Assembly (NCBI GenBank): GCA_002409285.1
Contig: DHUT01000040.1
Coordinates: forward strand, 1 to 17,804
Reading direction: 5' to 3'
Source of the DNA: Firmicutes bacterium UBA5227
Lineage (GTDB): Bacteria; Bacillota; Clostridia; Tissierellales; Sedimentibacteraceae
Length of the DNA: 17,804 bases
Made by a program: the position numbers and the translations under genes. Positions within the stretch are counted from its first letter, which is position 1; each line of letters begins with the position of its first letter. Shown one piece after another: positions 8,212-14,006 of the stretch. The notes beneath the pieces are model-generated. The model did no database searches. It was not told the DNA's origin and worked only from the letters and a program-made list of their open reading frames with translations.

Positions 8212-8339
8212 TATGAATATGTGGTATATTTTATAAAATAATGTAAACACTATGAGTAATTTACAGTAAATTTTACTTTGACAACCCCTTAACCGGAACA
8301 AATAACATAATTCTTAACAACGCTTAAGAAAAAATTAAT

Positions 8340-8368
8340 TTGTTTTATATGCGCATTTAGATTATAAT
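8340..8368 (+). promoter_or_regulatory. Promoter of the G5-3D gene
   Basis: TTGTTT (8340-8345) and a perfect TATAAT (8363-8368) are separated by 17 bp. Transcription would begin near 8375, giving a leader of about 150 nt. An isolated TTGACA at 8278-8283 upstream lacks a partner -10 at proper spacing. Confidence 0.6.
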
Positions 8369-8374
8369 ATCACT

Positions 8375-8526
8375 TGTGCAAAAAATCGTGGAGTTTTGCA
8401 TAGGGATTGCCAATAATGTATGAGTTAATACTTATACAAAAAGTAAATTTTTCCGGTAAAAATTTATACCTTTAATTGACACGACAGTAGTCAATTACGG
8501 AGAAACTATTAAAGGTTGGTGTTAAT
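8375..8526 (+). ncRNA. Structured 5' leader of the G5-3D gene, possible unassigned riboswitch
   Basis: Within about 130 nt the leader can form four consecutive stems: TGCAAAA/TTTTGCA (8377-8383 with 8394-8400), TGTATGAG/CTTATACA with one G-U pair (8417-8424 with 8431-8438), TAAATTTTT/AAAAATTTA (8444-8452 with 8458-8466), and TAATTGAC/GTCAATTA (8473-8480 with 8490-8497). The region between pyridoxal kinase and this gene (8126-8526) holds no ORF. I cannot assign it to a riboswitch class from memory; c-di-AMP (ydaO/yuaA) riboswitches often precede wall-remodelling genes in Firmicutes, but the conserved ydaO blocks are not evident. Confidence 0.4.
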
Positions 8527-9264
8527 ATGAAAAGAAAAATATACCCATTTTTTATTTTAGCGGTATTAATAATGAGCTTTATTGTAATTTATTATGATAA
8601 TGAAGGTAACTCTAAAAACAATGTTTTTGCAGATACAGAAAATTTGGAAACTGCAAAAGCAAAACCTCCATTAAAAGAAATAAAATATGACATTGAAAGA
8701 AGTGGCGTAGAACATACAACAAAAATAATATATAATGACGAAAAATACGTTGACTATGAACAGGTAGTTCAAAATGGATCAAACGGCATGAAAAAATCAG
8801 TTTACGCAGAATGCTATGTTGATAGTAAACTGACCTCAAAATCTTTGGAGGAAGAAATTGTATACATTGATCCTGTAGATGAAATAATCGAGGTAGGAAC
8901 AAAGGAGTATGTAGTAGCAACGTCAAGGGGAGGTTTCAGATTTGAAACTGAACTTGACATGATTGCAACGGCATATGACCTGTCTTATGAAAGTACAGGC
9001 AAGAATCCCGGCGATCCTTACTTCGGCATAACGGCATCTGGCGCAAAAGCTCAGCCAGGTACAGTTGCGGTAGACCCAAGTGTTATACCTCTTGGCACGA
9101 AGCTATATATAGCTTCCACAGATGGCAGTCCTGACTATGGTTTCGCAACAGCCCTTGATACTGGAGGAGCAATAAAGGGCAATCGAATTGACTTGTTTAT
9201 GGAAGACGGAACAGCATGTGACAGATATGGAATAAGACAAGTAAAAGTTTATATTTTAGAGTAA
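8527..9264 (+). CDS. G5 and 3D domain protein (YabE/RpfB-like), probable cell-wall enzyme
   Basis: The 245-residue protein has an N-terminal hydrophobic segment (about 7-22) after MKRK, acting as signal peptide or membrane anchor. Residues about 50-126 form a G5 domain (TTKIIYNDEKYVDYEQVV, then YIDPVDEIIEVGTKE). Residues about 143-245 are the 3D domain, named for three aspartates seen here as AVDPSVIPLGTKLYI (Asp183), ALDTGG (Asp211) and GNRIDLFM (Asp222). 3D domains share the double-psi barrel of MltA-type lytic transglycosylases and occur in peptidoglycan-remodelling and resuscitation-promoting proteins. The start is ATG 8527; AAAGG at 8511 is 11 bases away, so translation may be weak or controlled by the leader. 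It lies upstream of rnmV-rsmA as yabE does in Bacillus, with udk between. Confidence 0.92.
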   Translation: MKRKIYPFFILAVLIMSFIVIYYDNEGNSKNNVFADTENLETAKAKPPLKEIKYDIERSGVEHTTKIIYNDEKYVDYEQVVQNGSNGMKKSVYAECYVDSKLTSKSLEEEIVYIDPVDEIIEVGTKEYVVATSRGGFRFETELDMIATAYDLSYESTGKNPGDPYFGITASGAKAQPGTVAVDPSVIPLGTKLYIASTDGSPDYGFATALDTGGAIKGNRIDLFMEDGTACDRYGIRQVKVYILE

Positions 9265-9280
9265 ATAACTTTAAAAGAAG

Positions 9281-9319
9281 AAAAAAGAAAAAATTCCAAA
9301 CAGAATTTTTTCTTTTTTT
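9281..9319. terminator. Bidirectional-looking terminator after the G5-3D gene
   Basis: A perfect 16-bp stem (AAAAAAGAAAAAATTC, 9281-9296, with GAATTTTTTCTTTTTT, 9303-9318) encloses a 6-nt loop. On the plus strand the T-rich right arm serves as U tract. The stem is almost all A-T, so strength is uncertain. It separates the G5-3D gene from udk. Confidence 0.65.
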
Positions 9320-9432
9320 ATATATGCAAACTGCAAAAAATAGTGTATATTGTTATTATAACCATGAGAAAAGTCATAGATGCAGCAAAATAAATTGAAA
9401 GCTGTTATAAAACCATATAATGAGAGGAAGTT

Positions 9433-10083
9433 ATGAAAACACCAATATTCATAGGGATATGCGGAGGAAGCGGCTCAGGGAAAACCACAATAGTAAACAG
9501 AATATGTACGGCTGTTCCTGAAAAAAGCATAGCAATAATGGAGCATGACTCTTACTATAAAGATCAAAGTTCACTGACATATGATGAAAGATGCAAAACA
9601 AACTATGACCACCCATTTGCCTTTGATACAGATTTGTTTGTGGAACATATTAAGGAATTAAAAAAAGGAAACGTAATAGAAAAACCTATTTATGATTATG
9701 GCATACATAATAGAAAGAAGGAAGCAATCATTGTTGAACCAAAAGAAATTATCATTGTGGAAGGTCTGCTGGTTTTTTACGAGCAAAGAATCAGAGAGCT
9801 TTTAGACATCAAAATATATGTTGATACAGATGCTGACATCAGAATTTTGAGAAGGATCATACGGGATATAAATGAGAGAAAGAGAAGTCTTGAATCGGTT
9901 ATAAGCCAATATATGAATACTGTCAGGCCTGCTCATGAACAATTCATAGAACCCAGCAAAAAATATGCTGATATAATAGTGACCGAAGGCGGAGACAATT
10001 TAGTAGCAGTTGATTTAATGGTAACAAAAATTAAATCACTTTTAGAGCAGTCAAAAAATGTGGAAGTGTTGCAGAGGAAATGA
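9433..10083 (+). CDS. udk: Uridine kinase
   Basis: Uridine/cytidine kinase makes UMP or CMP from the nucleoside in pyrimidine salvage. The 216-residue length is normal. The P-loop is GGSGSGKT (11-18), followed by the family's MEHDSYYKD segment with the catalytic Asp, NYDHPFAFD (substrate lid), PIYDYGIHNRKKE, and IIIVEGLLVFYEQRIREL with the Walker B glutamate. The arginine-rich lid IRILRRIIRDINERKRS and the VRPAHEQFIEPSKKYADIIV block complete the pattern. GAGAGGAAG lies just before the ATG. Its TGA overlaps the first ATG of rnmV, so the two are translationally coupled. In Bacillus, udk is not next to rnmV, so the arrangement is somewhat unusual. Confidence 0.95.
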   Translation: MKTPIFIGICGGSGSGKTTIVNRICTAVPEKSIAIMEHDSYYKDQSSLTYDERCKTNYDHPFAFDTDLFVEHIKELKKGNVIEKPIYDYGIHNRKKEAIIVEPKEIIIVEGLLVFYEQRIRELLDIKIYVDTDADIRILRRIIRDINERKRSLESVISQYMNTVRPAHEQFIEPSKKYADIIVTEGGDNLVAVDLMVTKIKSLLEQSKNVEVLQRK

Positions 10084-10637
10084 TGATTAAGGAAATAATA
10101 GTTGTTGAAGGAAAGTCGGATATATCGGCGGTTAAGCGTGCTGTTGAGGCACAGGTTATTGCAACAAGCGGTATGGGTTTAAACGAAAATATATTAAAGG
10201 TAATAAAAAAAGCATCTGAAAACAGAGGAATCATAATATTGACAGATCCTGACTATCCCGGGAAAAAAATAAGGTACATGCTTTCATCACAGATAGATAA
10301 CTGTAAGCATGCTTTCATACCAAGGGACAAAGCTAACAAGAACGGAGACATAGGCGTTGAAAATGCGTCGCCGGAGGTTATAAGGGAAGCTCTGACGAAT
10401 GCAAGGGCAGAAATATCTGAAGACAGACAGGAGTTTACTTACGGTGACATGGTGTATTACGAACTCATAGGAAGTGAAAACGCGTCAAAGAGAAGAGCAG
10501 GAGCCGGAGATGAGCTTGGAATAGGATATTGCAGTGCAAAACAGTTTTTGAAAAGAATAAATTCATTTGGTATAACAAGAAAAGAACTGGAAGAAGCAAT
10601 TATTAAAGCGGAGAAAAATGAGGTATCGGATAAATAA
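10080..10637 (+). CDS. rnmV: Ribonuclease M5
   Basis: RNase M5 trims precursor 5S rRNA in low-GC Gram-positives, acting on the ribosomal-protein-bound precursor. The N-terminal TOPRIM domain is clear: KEIIVVEGKSD (5-14, Glu10 catalytic) and ILTDPDYPGKKIR (53-65, metal-binding DPD). HAFIPRDKANKNGDIGVENASPE is the RNase M5 signature. The 185-residue length fits. The frame begins with two ATGs; AGAGG at 10073-10077 is only two bases from the first but five from the second (10083), so the second may be the real start. The gene overlaps the udk stop and, by one base, the rsmA start, a tightly coupled operon. The pairing with rsmA is common in Firmicutes and joins 5S with 16S rRNA maturation. Confidence 0.95.
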   Translation: MMIKEIIVVEGKSDISAVKRAVEAQVIATSGMGLNENILKVIKKASENRGIIILTDPDYPGKKIRYMLSSQIDNCKHAFIPRDKANKNGDIGVENASPEVIREALTNARAEISEDRQEFTYGDMVYYELIGSENASKRRAGAGDELGIGYCSAKQFLKRINSFGITRKELEEAIIKAEKNEVSDK

Positions 10638-11500
10638 TGGATGATAAAAAACTATATTCTGCCAGAGTTATGAAGGATATACTGGATATACACGGATTTA
10701 AGTTTAGCAAGAGTCTGGGTCAGAATTTTCTGATTGACGGGAATATAATAAATAAAATAGCGGAAACGGCTGAGCTTGATGAAAATTCCGGAGTGCTTGA
10801 AATAGGACCGGGATTTGGTACTCTCACTCAGTGTTTGTGCGTCAAGGCTAAAAAGGTTGTTGCTGTGGAAGTTGATAAAAGTCTAAAAGACGTTCATAAG
10901 GAAGTACTAACTTATGATAATCTGAAGATTATTTATGATGATTTTATGAAGATTGACGTGAATAAACTCATTGAAGAAGAATTCAGCGGTCTGGATGTTA
11001 AAATAGTTGCCAATCTTCCGTACTATATAACAACTCCAATAATCATGAAAATACTGGAAGAGAGATATAATGTTTCTAAGATAGTGGTGATGGTGCAAAA
11101 AGAGGTTGCGCAAAGATTAAATTCCTTGCCCGGCAGCAAGGAATACGGAGCAATAACTCTGGCGGTTCAGTACAGGGCAGATACAAATATTGCTATGATT
11201 GTACCTAATTCTGTATTTATGCCCCGTCCAAAGGTTGATTCTGCAGTTATAGAATTCAACATACTGAAGACTCCACGAATTAAGGTGCAGGACGAAAATC
11301 TTCTTTTCAATGTCATCAAAGCCTCCTTTGGGCAAAGAAGAAAAACATTGTTAAACGGGTTAAGCAACAACTTGAAATTACCAAAGGATACAGTTAAAGA
11401 GGCTTTGACAAATGCCGGGATAGACCCGGGAATTAGGGGAGAAACCCTTGGTCTGAATGAATTCGGAAGAATTTCGGATGAACTTAAGCAGTTAATATAA
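10637..11500 (+). CDS. rsmA: 16S rRNA dimethyladenosine transferase RsmA (KsgA)
   Basis: RsmA uses S-adenosylmethionine to dimethylate two adjacent adenosines in the terminal hairpin of 16S rRNA, a late checkpoint in 30S assembly; its loss gives kasugamycin resistance. The 287-residue protein opens with SKSLGQNFLID (24-34), then the SAM-binding motif LEIGPGFGTLT (54-64), VAVEVDKSL for the ribose-binding acidic residue, and the catalytic NLPYYITTPI (126-135). MVQKEVAQRL and SVFMPRPKVDSAVI are further RsmA signatures. The C-terminal FGQRRKTLLNGL belongs to the helical rRNA-binding lobe. The ATG overlaps the rnmV stop by one base, so it is coupled with that gene. Confidence 0.97.
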   Translation: MDDKKLYSARVMKDILDIHGFKFSKSLGQNFLIDGNIINKIAETAELDENSGVLEIGPGFGTLTQCLCVKAKKVVAVEVDKSLKDVHKEVLTYDNLKIIYDDFMKIDVNKLIEEEFSGLDVKIVANLPYYITTPIIMKILEERYNVSKIVVMVQKEVAQRLNSLPGSKEYGAITLAVQYRADTNIAMIVPNSVFMPRPKVDSAVIEFNILKTPRIKVQDENLLFNVIKASFGQRRKTLLNGLSNNLKLPKDTVKEALTNAGIDPGIRGETLGLNEFGRISDELKQLI

Positions 11501-11529
11501 AGTAATTTATTAAAGTTCGTAAAACGGGG

Positions 11530-11550
11530 TATATATTACAGTAATATATA
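11530..11550. promoter_or_regulatory. 10-bp perfect palindrome in front of the cobalamin adenosyltransferase gene
   Basis: TATATATTAC (11530-11539) and GTAATATATA (11541-11550) are exact inverse repeats around a single A. The element lies 19 bp before the next ATG and covers a possible -10 (TATATT). Size and symmetry fit a dimeric repressor site; no specific regulator can be named. Confidence 0.45.
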
Positions 11551-11569
11551 AGTAATAGGGGAGGCGTTT

Positions 11570-12118
11570 ATGAAAATTTATACCAAGACAGGTGACAAGG
11601 GTCAGACATCGCTGTATGACGGCACAAGAATTGACAAGGATTCACTGAGAGTTGAATCCTACGGTACTGTTGACGAACTTAATTCGTCGATCGGCTTTGC
11701 AATAAAATTTGTAGAGGATGAAAGCATAAGAGAATCTTTAAAAAAGATTCAGATGCGTCTGTTCTTTGTGGCAGGAGAACTTGCTACAGTCGAAGAAGGA
11801 AAATACAAGTATAAAATAAAGGAAGAGGATATTTCGGCACTGGAAAAAATAATTGATGATTATCTTCCTAAAATAAGCGGTTCAGACAAATTCATAGTTC
11901 CGGGTTCTTCCGATGGAGCGGCAGCCCTTCATGTTTCAAGGACAATATGCAGGAGAGCAGAAAGAAGAATCATAACTTTGAAAAGAAATGAAGAGGTAAG
12001 CGACATACTTCTTAAATTTGTAAACAGATTGTCTGATGTTCTATACACCTATGCAAGATATCTGGAAAGCGACCTTACAATAATGGACTTTGAAAAAGTA
12101 TATAATGAAAAACTGTAG
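11570..12118 (+). CDS. PduO-type cob(I)alamin adenosyltransferase
   Basis: The enzyme transfers the adenosyl group of ATP to cob(I)alamin, forming coenzyme B12. The 182-residue length is that of the single-domain PduO/MMAB group. Motifs: YTKTGDKGQTSLYDGTR (4-20), which is the ATP-binding N-terminus, RVESYGTVDELNSSIG (27-42), SRTICRRAERRI (123-134) with the conserved arginines, and VNRLSDVLYTYAR (151-163) lining the corrin pocket. GGGGAGG precedes the ATG. It sits 69 bp after rsmA, with a palindrome between, and ends at a strong terminator, so it may be read through from the operon or separately controlled. No B12-dependent enzyme or cobalamin riboswitch is seen in the window, so its client enzyme lies elsewhere. 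Confidence 0.93.
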   Translation: MKIYTKTGDKGQTSLYDGTRIDKDSLRVESYGTVDELNSSIGFAIKFVEDESIRESLKKIQMRLFFVAGELATVEEGKYKYKIKEEDISALEKIIDDYLPKISGSDKFIVPGSSDGAAALHVSRTICRRAERRIITLKRNEEVSDILLKFVNRLSDVLYTYARYLESDLTIMDFEKVYNEKL

Positions 12119-12147
12119 AGGAAACAGAGCTTGTTTCCTTTTTTTAA
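12119..12147 (+). terminator. Rho-independent terminator after the adenosyltransferase gene
   Basis: AGGAAACA (12119-12126) and TGTTTCCT (12132-12139) form a perfect 8-bp stem with a 5-nt loop, starting at the base after the stop codon and followed by a long T run. Confidence 0.9.
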
Positions 12148-12169
12148 TTTTTTTTTAAGATTAAATTTA

Positions 12170-12210
12170 TTTACAAAAATTTTTTTTGTGGTATCATATA
12201 TTAGTGATAC
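12170..12210 (+). promoter_or_regulatory. Promoter with overlapping inverted repeat before the LCP gene
   Basis: TTTACA (12170-12175) and TATCAT (12192-12197) are 16 bp apart, a fair sigma-A promoter. The -10 lies in a short inverted repeat, GTATCA (12191-12196) with TGATAC (12205-12210), which could bind a regulator. Confidence 0.45.
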
Positions 12211-12230
12211 TTTAAGTGGAGGAAGCAAAA

Positions 12231-13127
12231 TTGAAGCATTTTTTCAAGGTTTTTTTTACATCGCTCATATGCTTTTCGCTTGTAGTCGTTGGTGGGTTAT
12301 GGGCACTCAATGGTATGGATGGCGAACAAAATGTAGATGCATCAGATATATTTAATATTATAAGCAATAATAAAGATAAGAGAATAAATGTACTTTTATT
12401 GGGTATGGAACACGAGCATTCCGATACAATAATGCTTGCAAGCTATGATACAAAGTCAAAGACTGCGGACATAATTTCTATTCCAAGAGATACTTATGTT
12501 GACAGGGATGGATTTGTAAACAGTGCAAATAACAAAATAAATGTAATATACACTGTAAAAGGGATAGAAGGACTGGAAGAGTCTATTTTAAGCATTACAG
12601 GGATGAGAGTGGACAAATATGTTACCATTGACTACGATGGATTAAGAGCAGCAGTTGAAGCAGTGGGCGGTGTAGAGGTTGATGTGCCTTTTCATATGCG
12701 ATATACGGATCCATATTCTGATCCACCTCTGGATATTGATATACCCGAAGGACTTCAAACAATTGACGGCAGCAATGTCATGGAATTTTTAAGGTTTAGG
12801 AAAACTAATTATGCGGGATATAAAGGCTATGATGAAGGTGATTTAGGAAGAATTGAAGCTCAGCAAAATTTTATTAAAGCAGCAATAAAAAAAGCCCTTA
12901 GTTTTAAACTTCCCAAGGTAGTAGCTGAGATATACCCCCATGTATCAACAGACTTTACATTATCCGAAGCCACCTCACTGGCTATGAGTGCCATTGGATT
13001 TTCTGCTGACAATGTTAATTCCCACGTATTGCCCGGTCATACACAGACCATAAACGGACTTTCATTTTATCTTATTAACCAGGAAGAAACTAAAGACCTG
13101 GTGTATAGTATACTTGATATTAAGTAA
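12231..13127 (+). CDS. LCP (LytR-CpsA-Psr) family wall-polymer ligase
   Basis: LCP enzymes attach teichoic acids, capsule or other polyprenyl-linked glycopolymers to peptidoglycan on the outer membrane face. I place the start at TTG 12231, eight bases after GGAGG (12218-12222), giving 298 residues; an in-frame GTG at 12216 lies before that site and is unlikely. Residues about 7-25 form the membrane anchor. The LCP core follows: RINVLLLGME (51-60), HSDTIMLASYD (63-73, with Asp65), SIPRDTYV (83-90, Arg86 phosphate-binding), NKINVIYT (101-108), and LRFRKTNYAGYKGYDEGD (187-204) with GRIEAQQ, the second arginine cluster. The key charged residues are present. It ends at a terminator shared with the convergent spore-protein gene. 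Confidence 0.93.
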   Translation: MKHFFKVFFTSLICFSLVVVGGLWALNGMDGEQNVDASDIFNIISNNKDKRINVLLLGMEHEHSDTIMLASYDTKSKTADIISIPRDTYVDRDGFVNSANNKINVIYTVKGIEGLEESILSITGMRVDKYVTIDYDGLRAAVEAVGGVEVDVPFHMRYTDPYSDPPLDIDIPEGLQTIDGSNVMEFLRFRKTNYAGYKGYDEGDLGRIEAQQNFIKAAIKKALSFKLPKVVAEIYPHVSTDFTLSEATSLAMSAIGFSADNVNSHVLPGHTQTINGLSFYLINQEETKDLVYSILDIK

Positions 13128-13135
13128 AGCAATAA

Positions 13136-13169
13136 AATGAAAAATCTCCTTTTAAGGAGATTTTTCATT
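13136..13169. terminator. Bidirectional terminator between the LCP and spore-protein genes
   Basis: AATGAAAAATCTCCTT (13136-13151) and its exact inverse AAGGAGATTTTTCATT (13154-13169) form a 16-bp stem with a minimal loop. AAAAA on one side and TTTTT on the other give a U tract in both directions, which suits the two convergent genes. Confidence 0.85.
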
Positions 13170-13174
13170 GAACA

Positions 13175-13399
13175 TTAGAAAATGTCTCTATCAGTAGGTG
13201 TGCCAGGCTGCTTGTTTATAAGCATCTTTTCACCCATGCGAACCATTTCTCTGACGCTTAAACCATTAACAATGGCAGGATACATTTCTGATGTCATACC
13301 GCTCATAGTTGGAATTCCCATATCCTGAGCTATTTCCATTTTCAAATTGTTAATGGCCTGCTGAGCTTCAGGAACCACTAATTTATTTCTGCTGCTCAT
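13175..13399 (-). CDS. Small acid-soluble spore protein, alpha/beta type (divergent)
   Basis: Alpha/beta SASPs coat DNA in the dormant spore and protect it from UV and heat; they are degraded by the GPR protease at germination. The 74-residue protein begins NKLVVPEAQQAINNLKMEIAQ (5-25), almost the family consensus, including the GPR cleavage region around MEIAQD. The second half, normally SRxNGSVGGEITKRLV, is changed here to NGLSVREMVRMGEKML (45-60), so the main DNA-binding helix is diverged although NG and the following amphipathic helix remain. AAAGGAG precedes the ATG. A forespore (sigma-G) promoter is expected; CATAATT (13446-13452 on the minus strand) resembles its -10, but no good -35 accompanies it. 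This gene shows that the organism forms spores. Confidence 0.88.
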   Translation of the reverse strand: MSSRNKLVVPEAQQAINNLKMEIAQDMGIPTMSGMTSEMYPAIVNGLSVREMVRMGEKMLINKQPGTPTDRDIF

Positions 13400-13497
13400 A
13401 TATACAGCTCCTTTCGTTATGAAGCTATATATTTATTATAATCCCAATTATGAAAAATAAACTGATAATAATTTCATAAAATTATAATTAAATGAAA

Positions 13498-13851
13498 TTA
13501 TCTTGGAACTATACAGGGTGTATTCAGGTCATGACATGAATTCCTGCAGCATCTGTTTCTACCACCGGTTCCTAAAACATTGTCAGCATAATTAATGTAC
13601 CTGCTTCCGCCTGTGCCAAGCAGATTGCTTGTGCATGAGCATCCGGTTCCGCCTACATTAGTGCATCGCCTGCAGAAAACATCTAATAATTCATCACAGC
13701 CGATACCGCCTGTGCCTAAAACACCGTCGCAGCGTCCTGTACCGCTTATGCACCCTGGTCCTCTTAATGCTATAGTGGGCGTTGTAGCACCTGATACGCC
13801 CATAACCTGACCTGTTCTGTTTATATTTCCACATCTATTGCAACTCATCAT
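13498..13851 (-). CDS. Cysteine- and glycine-rich repeat protein, unrecognised; possible spore coat component
   Basis: This 117-residue protein contains 13 cysteines and 22 glycines. It opens with a CxxC pair (Cys4, Cys7; SCNRCGN), which looks like half a zinc ribbon. The body repeats a short LGTGG motif at 45-49, 78-82 and 93-97, with related GTGR (37-40) and GGTG (67-70) copies, and cysteines between the repeats, including a second CxxC (60-63) and CC (101-102). There is no signal peptide or membrane segment. The start is one of two adjacent ATGs (13851 or 13848) after AAGGTG. Cys/Gly-rich low-complexity proteins are common in spore coats and exosporium, and the neighbour is a spore protein on the same strand 98 bp away; a coat role is inference. 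I know no named family with this repeat. Confidence 0.65.
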   Translation of the reverse strand: MMSCNRCGNINRTGQVMGVSGATTPTIALRGPGCISGTGRCDGVLGTGGIGCDELLDVFCRRCTNVGGTGCSCTSNLLGTGGSRYINYADNVLGTGGRNRCCRNSCHDLNTPCIVPR

Positions 13852-13971
13852 AACACCTTATTCTATTAGAATTTTGAGCCAAGCTCATTAATATCATATT
13901 CTGCAATAAACAAAGTGTTACGACCTGTCTATATATTTTATAAAATAATTATTATACTGCTCCTGTGTTGA

Positions 13972-13987
13972 GGACAAATATTTGTCC
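13972..13987. promoter_or_regulatory. 16-bp perfect palindrome GGACAAATATTTGTCC
   Basis: A perfect two-fold symmetric element lies between asnB (stop at 14007) and the Cys-rich gene (start 13851). Reading on the minus strand it is 20 bp after asnB and about 120 bp before the Cys-rich start. It has no T tract, so it is not a normal terminator; an operator is more likely. Confidence 0.4.
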
Positions 13988-14006
13988 GTATATTAAATTA
14001 TCAGTA

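Noticed and set aside
8375..8526. Firm c-di-AMP (ydaO) riboswitch call
   Set aside because: Only a short CGACAG match to the 3' consensus is seen; the other conserved blocks and the closing P1 stem are not recognisable.
12131..12355. 74-codon plus-strand ORF rich in Phe at the LCP start
   Set aside because: It begins inside the terminator and overlaps the LCP gene in another frame; its composition comes from the T-rich DNA.
13446..13452. Sigma-G promoter of the spore-protein gene
   Set aside because: CATAATT is near the -10 consensus, but no GHATR-type -35 is at the right distance, so it is mentioned only as a possibility.
13595..13810. Plus-strand ORF rich in proline opposite the Cys-rich gene
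   Set aside because: Proline runs are the reverse complement of the glycine (GGN) codons of the real gene, and no ribosome site precedes it.
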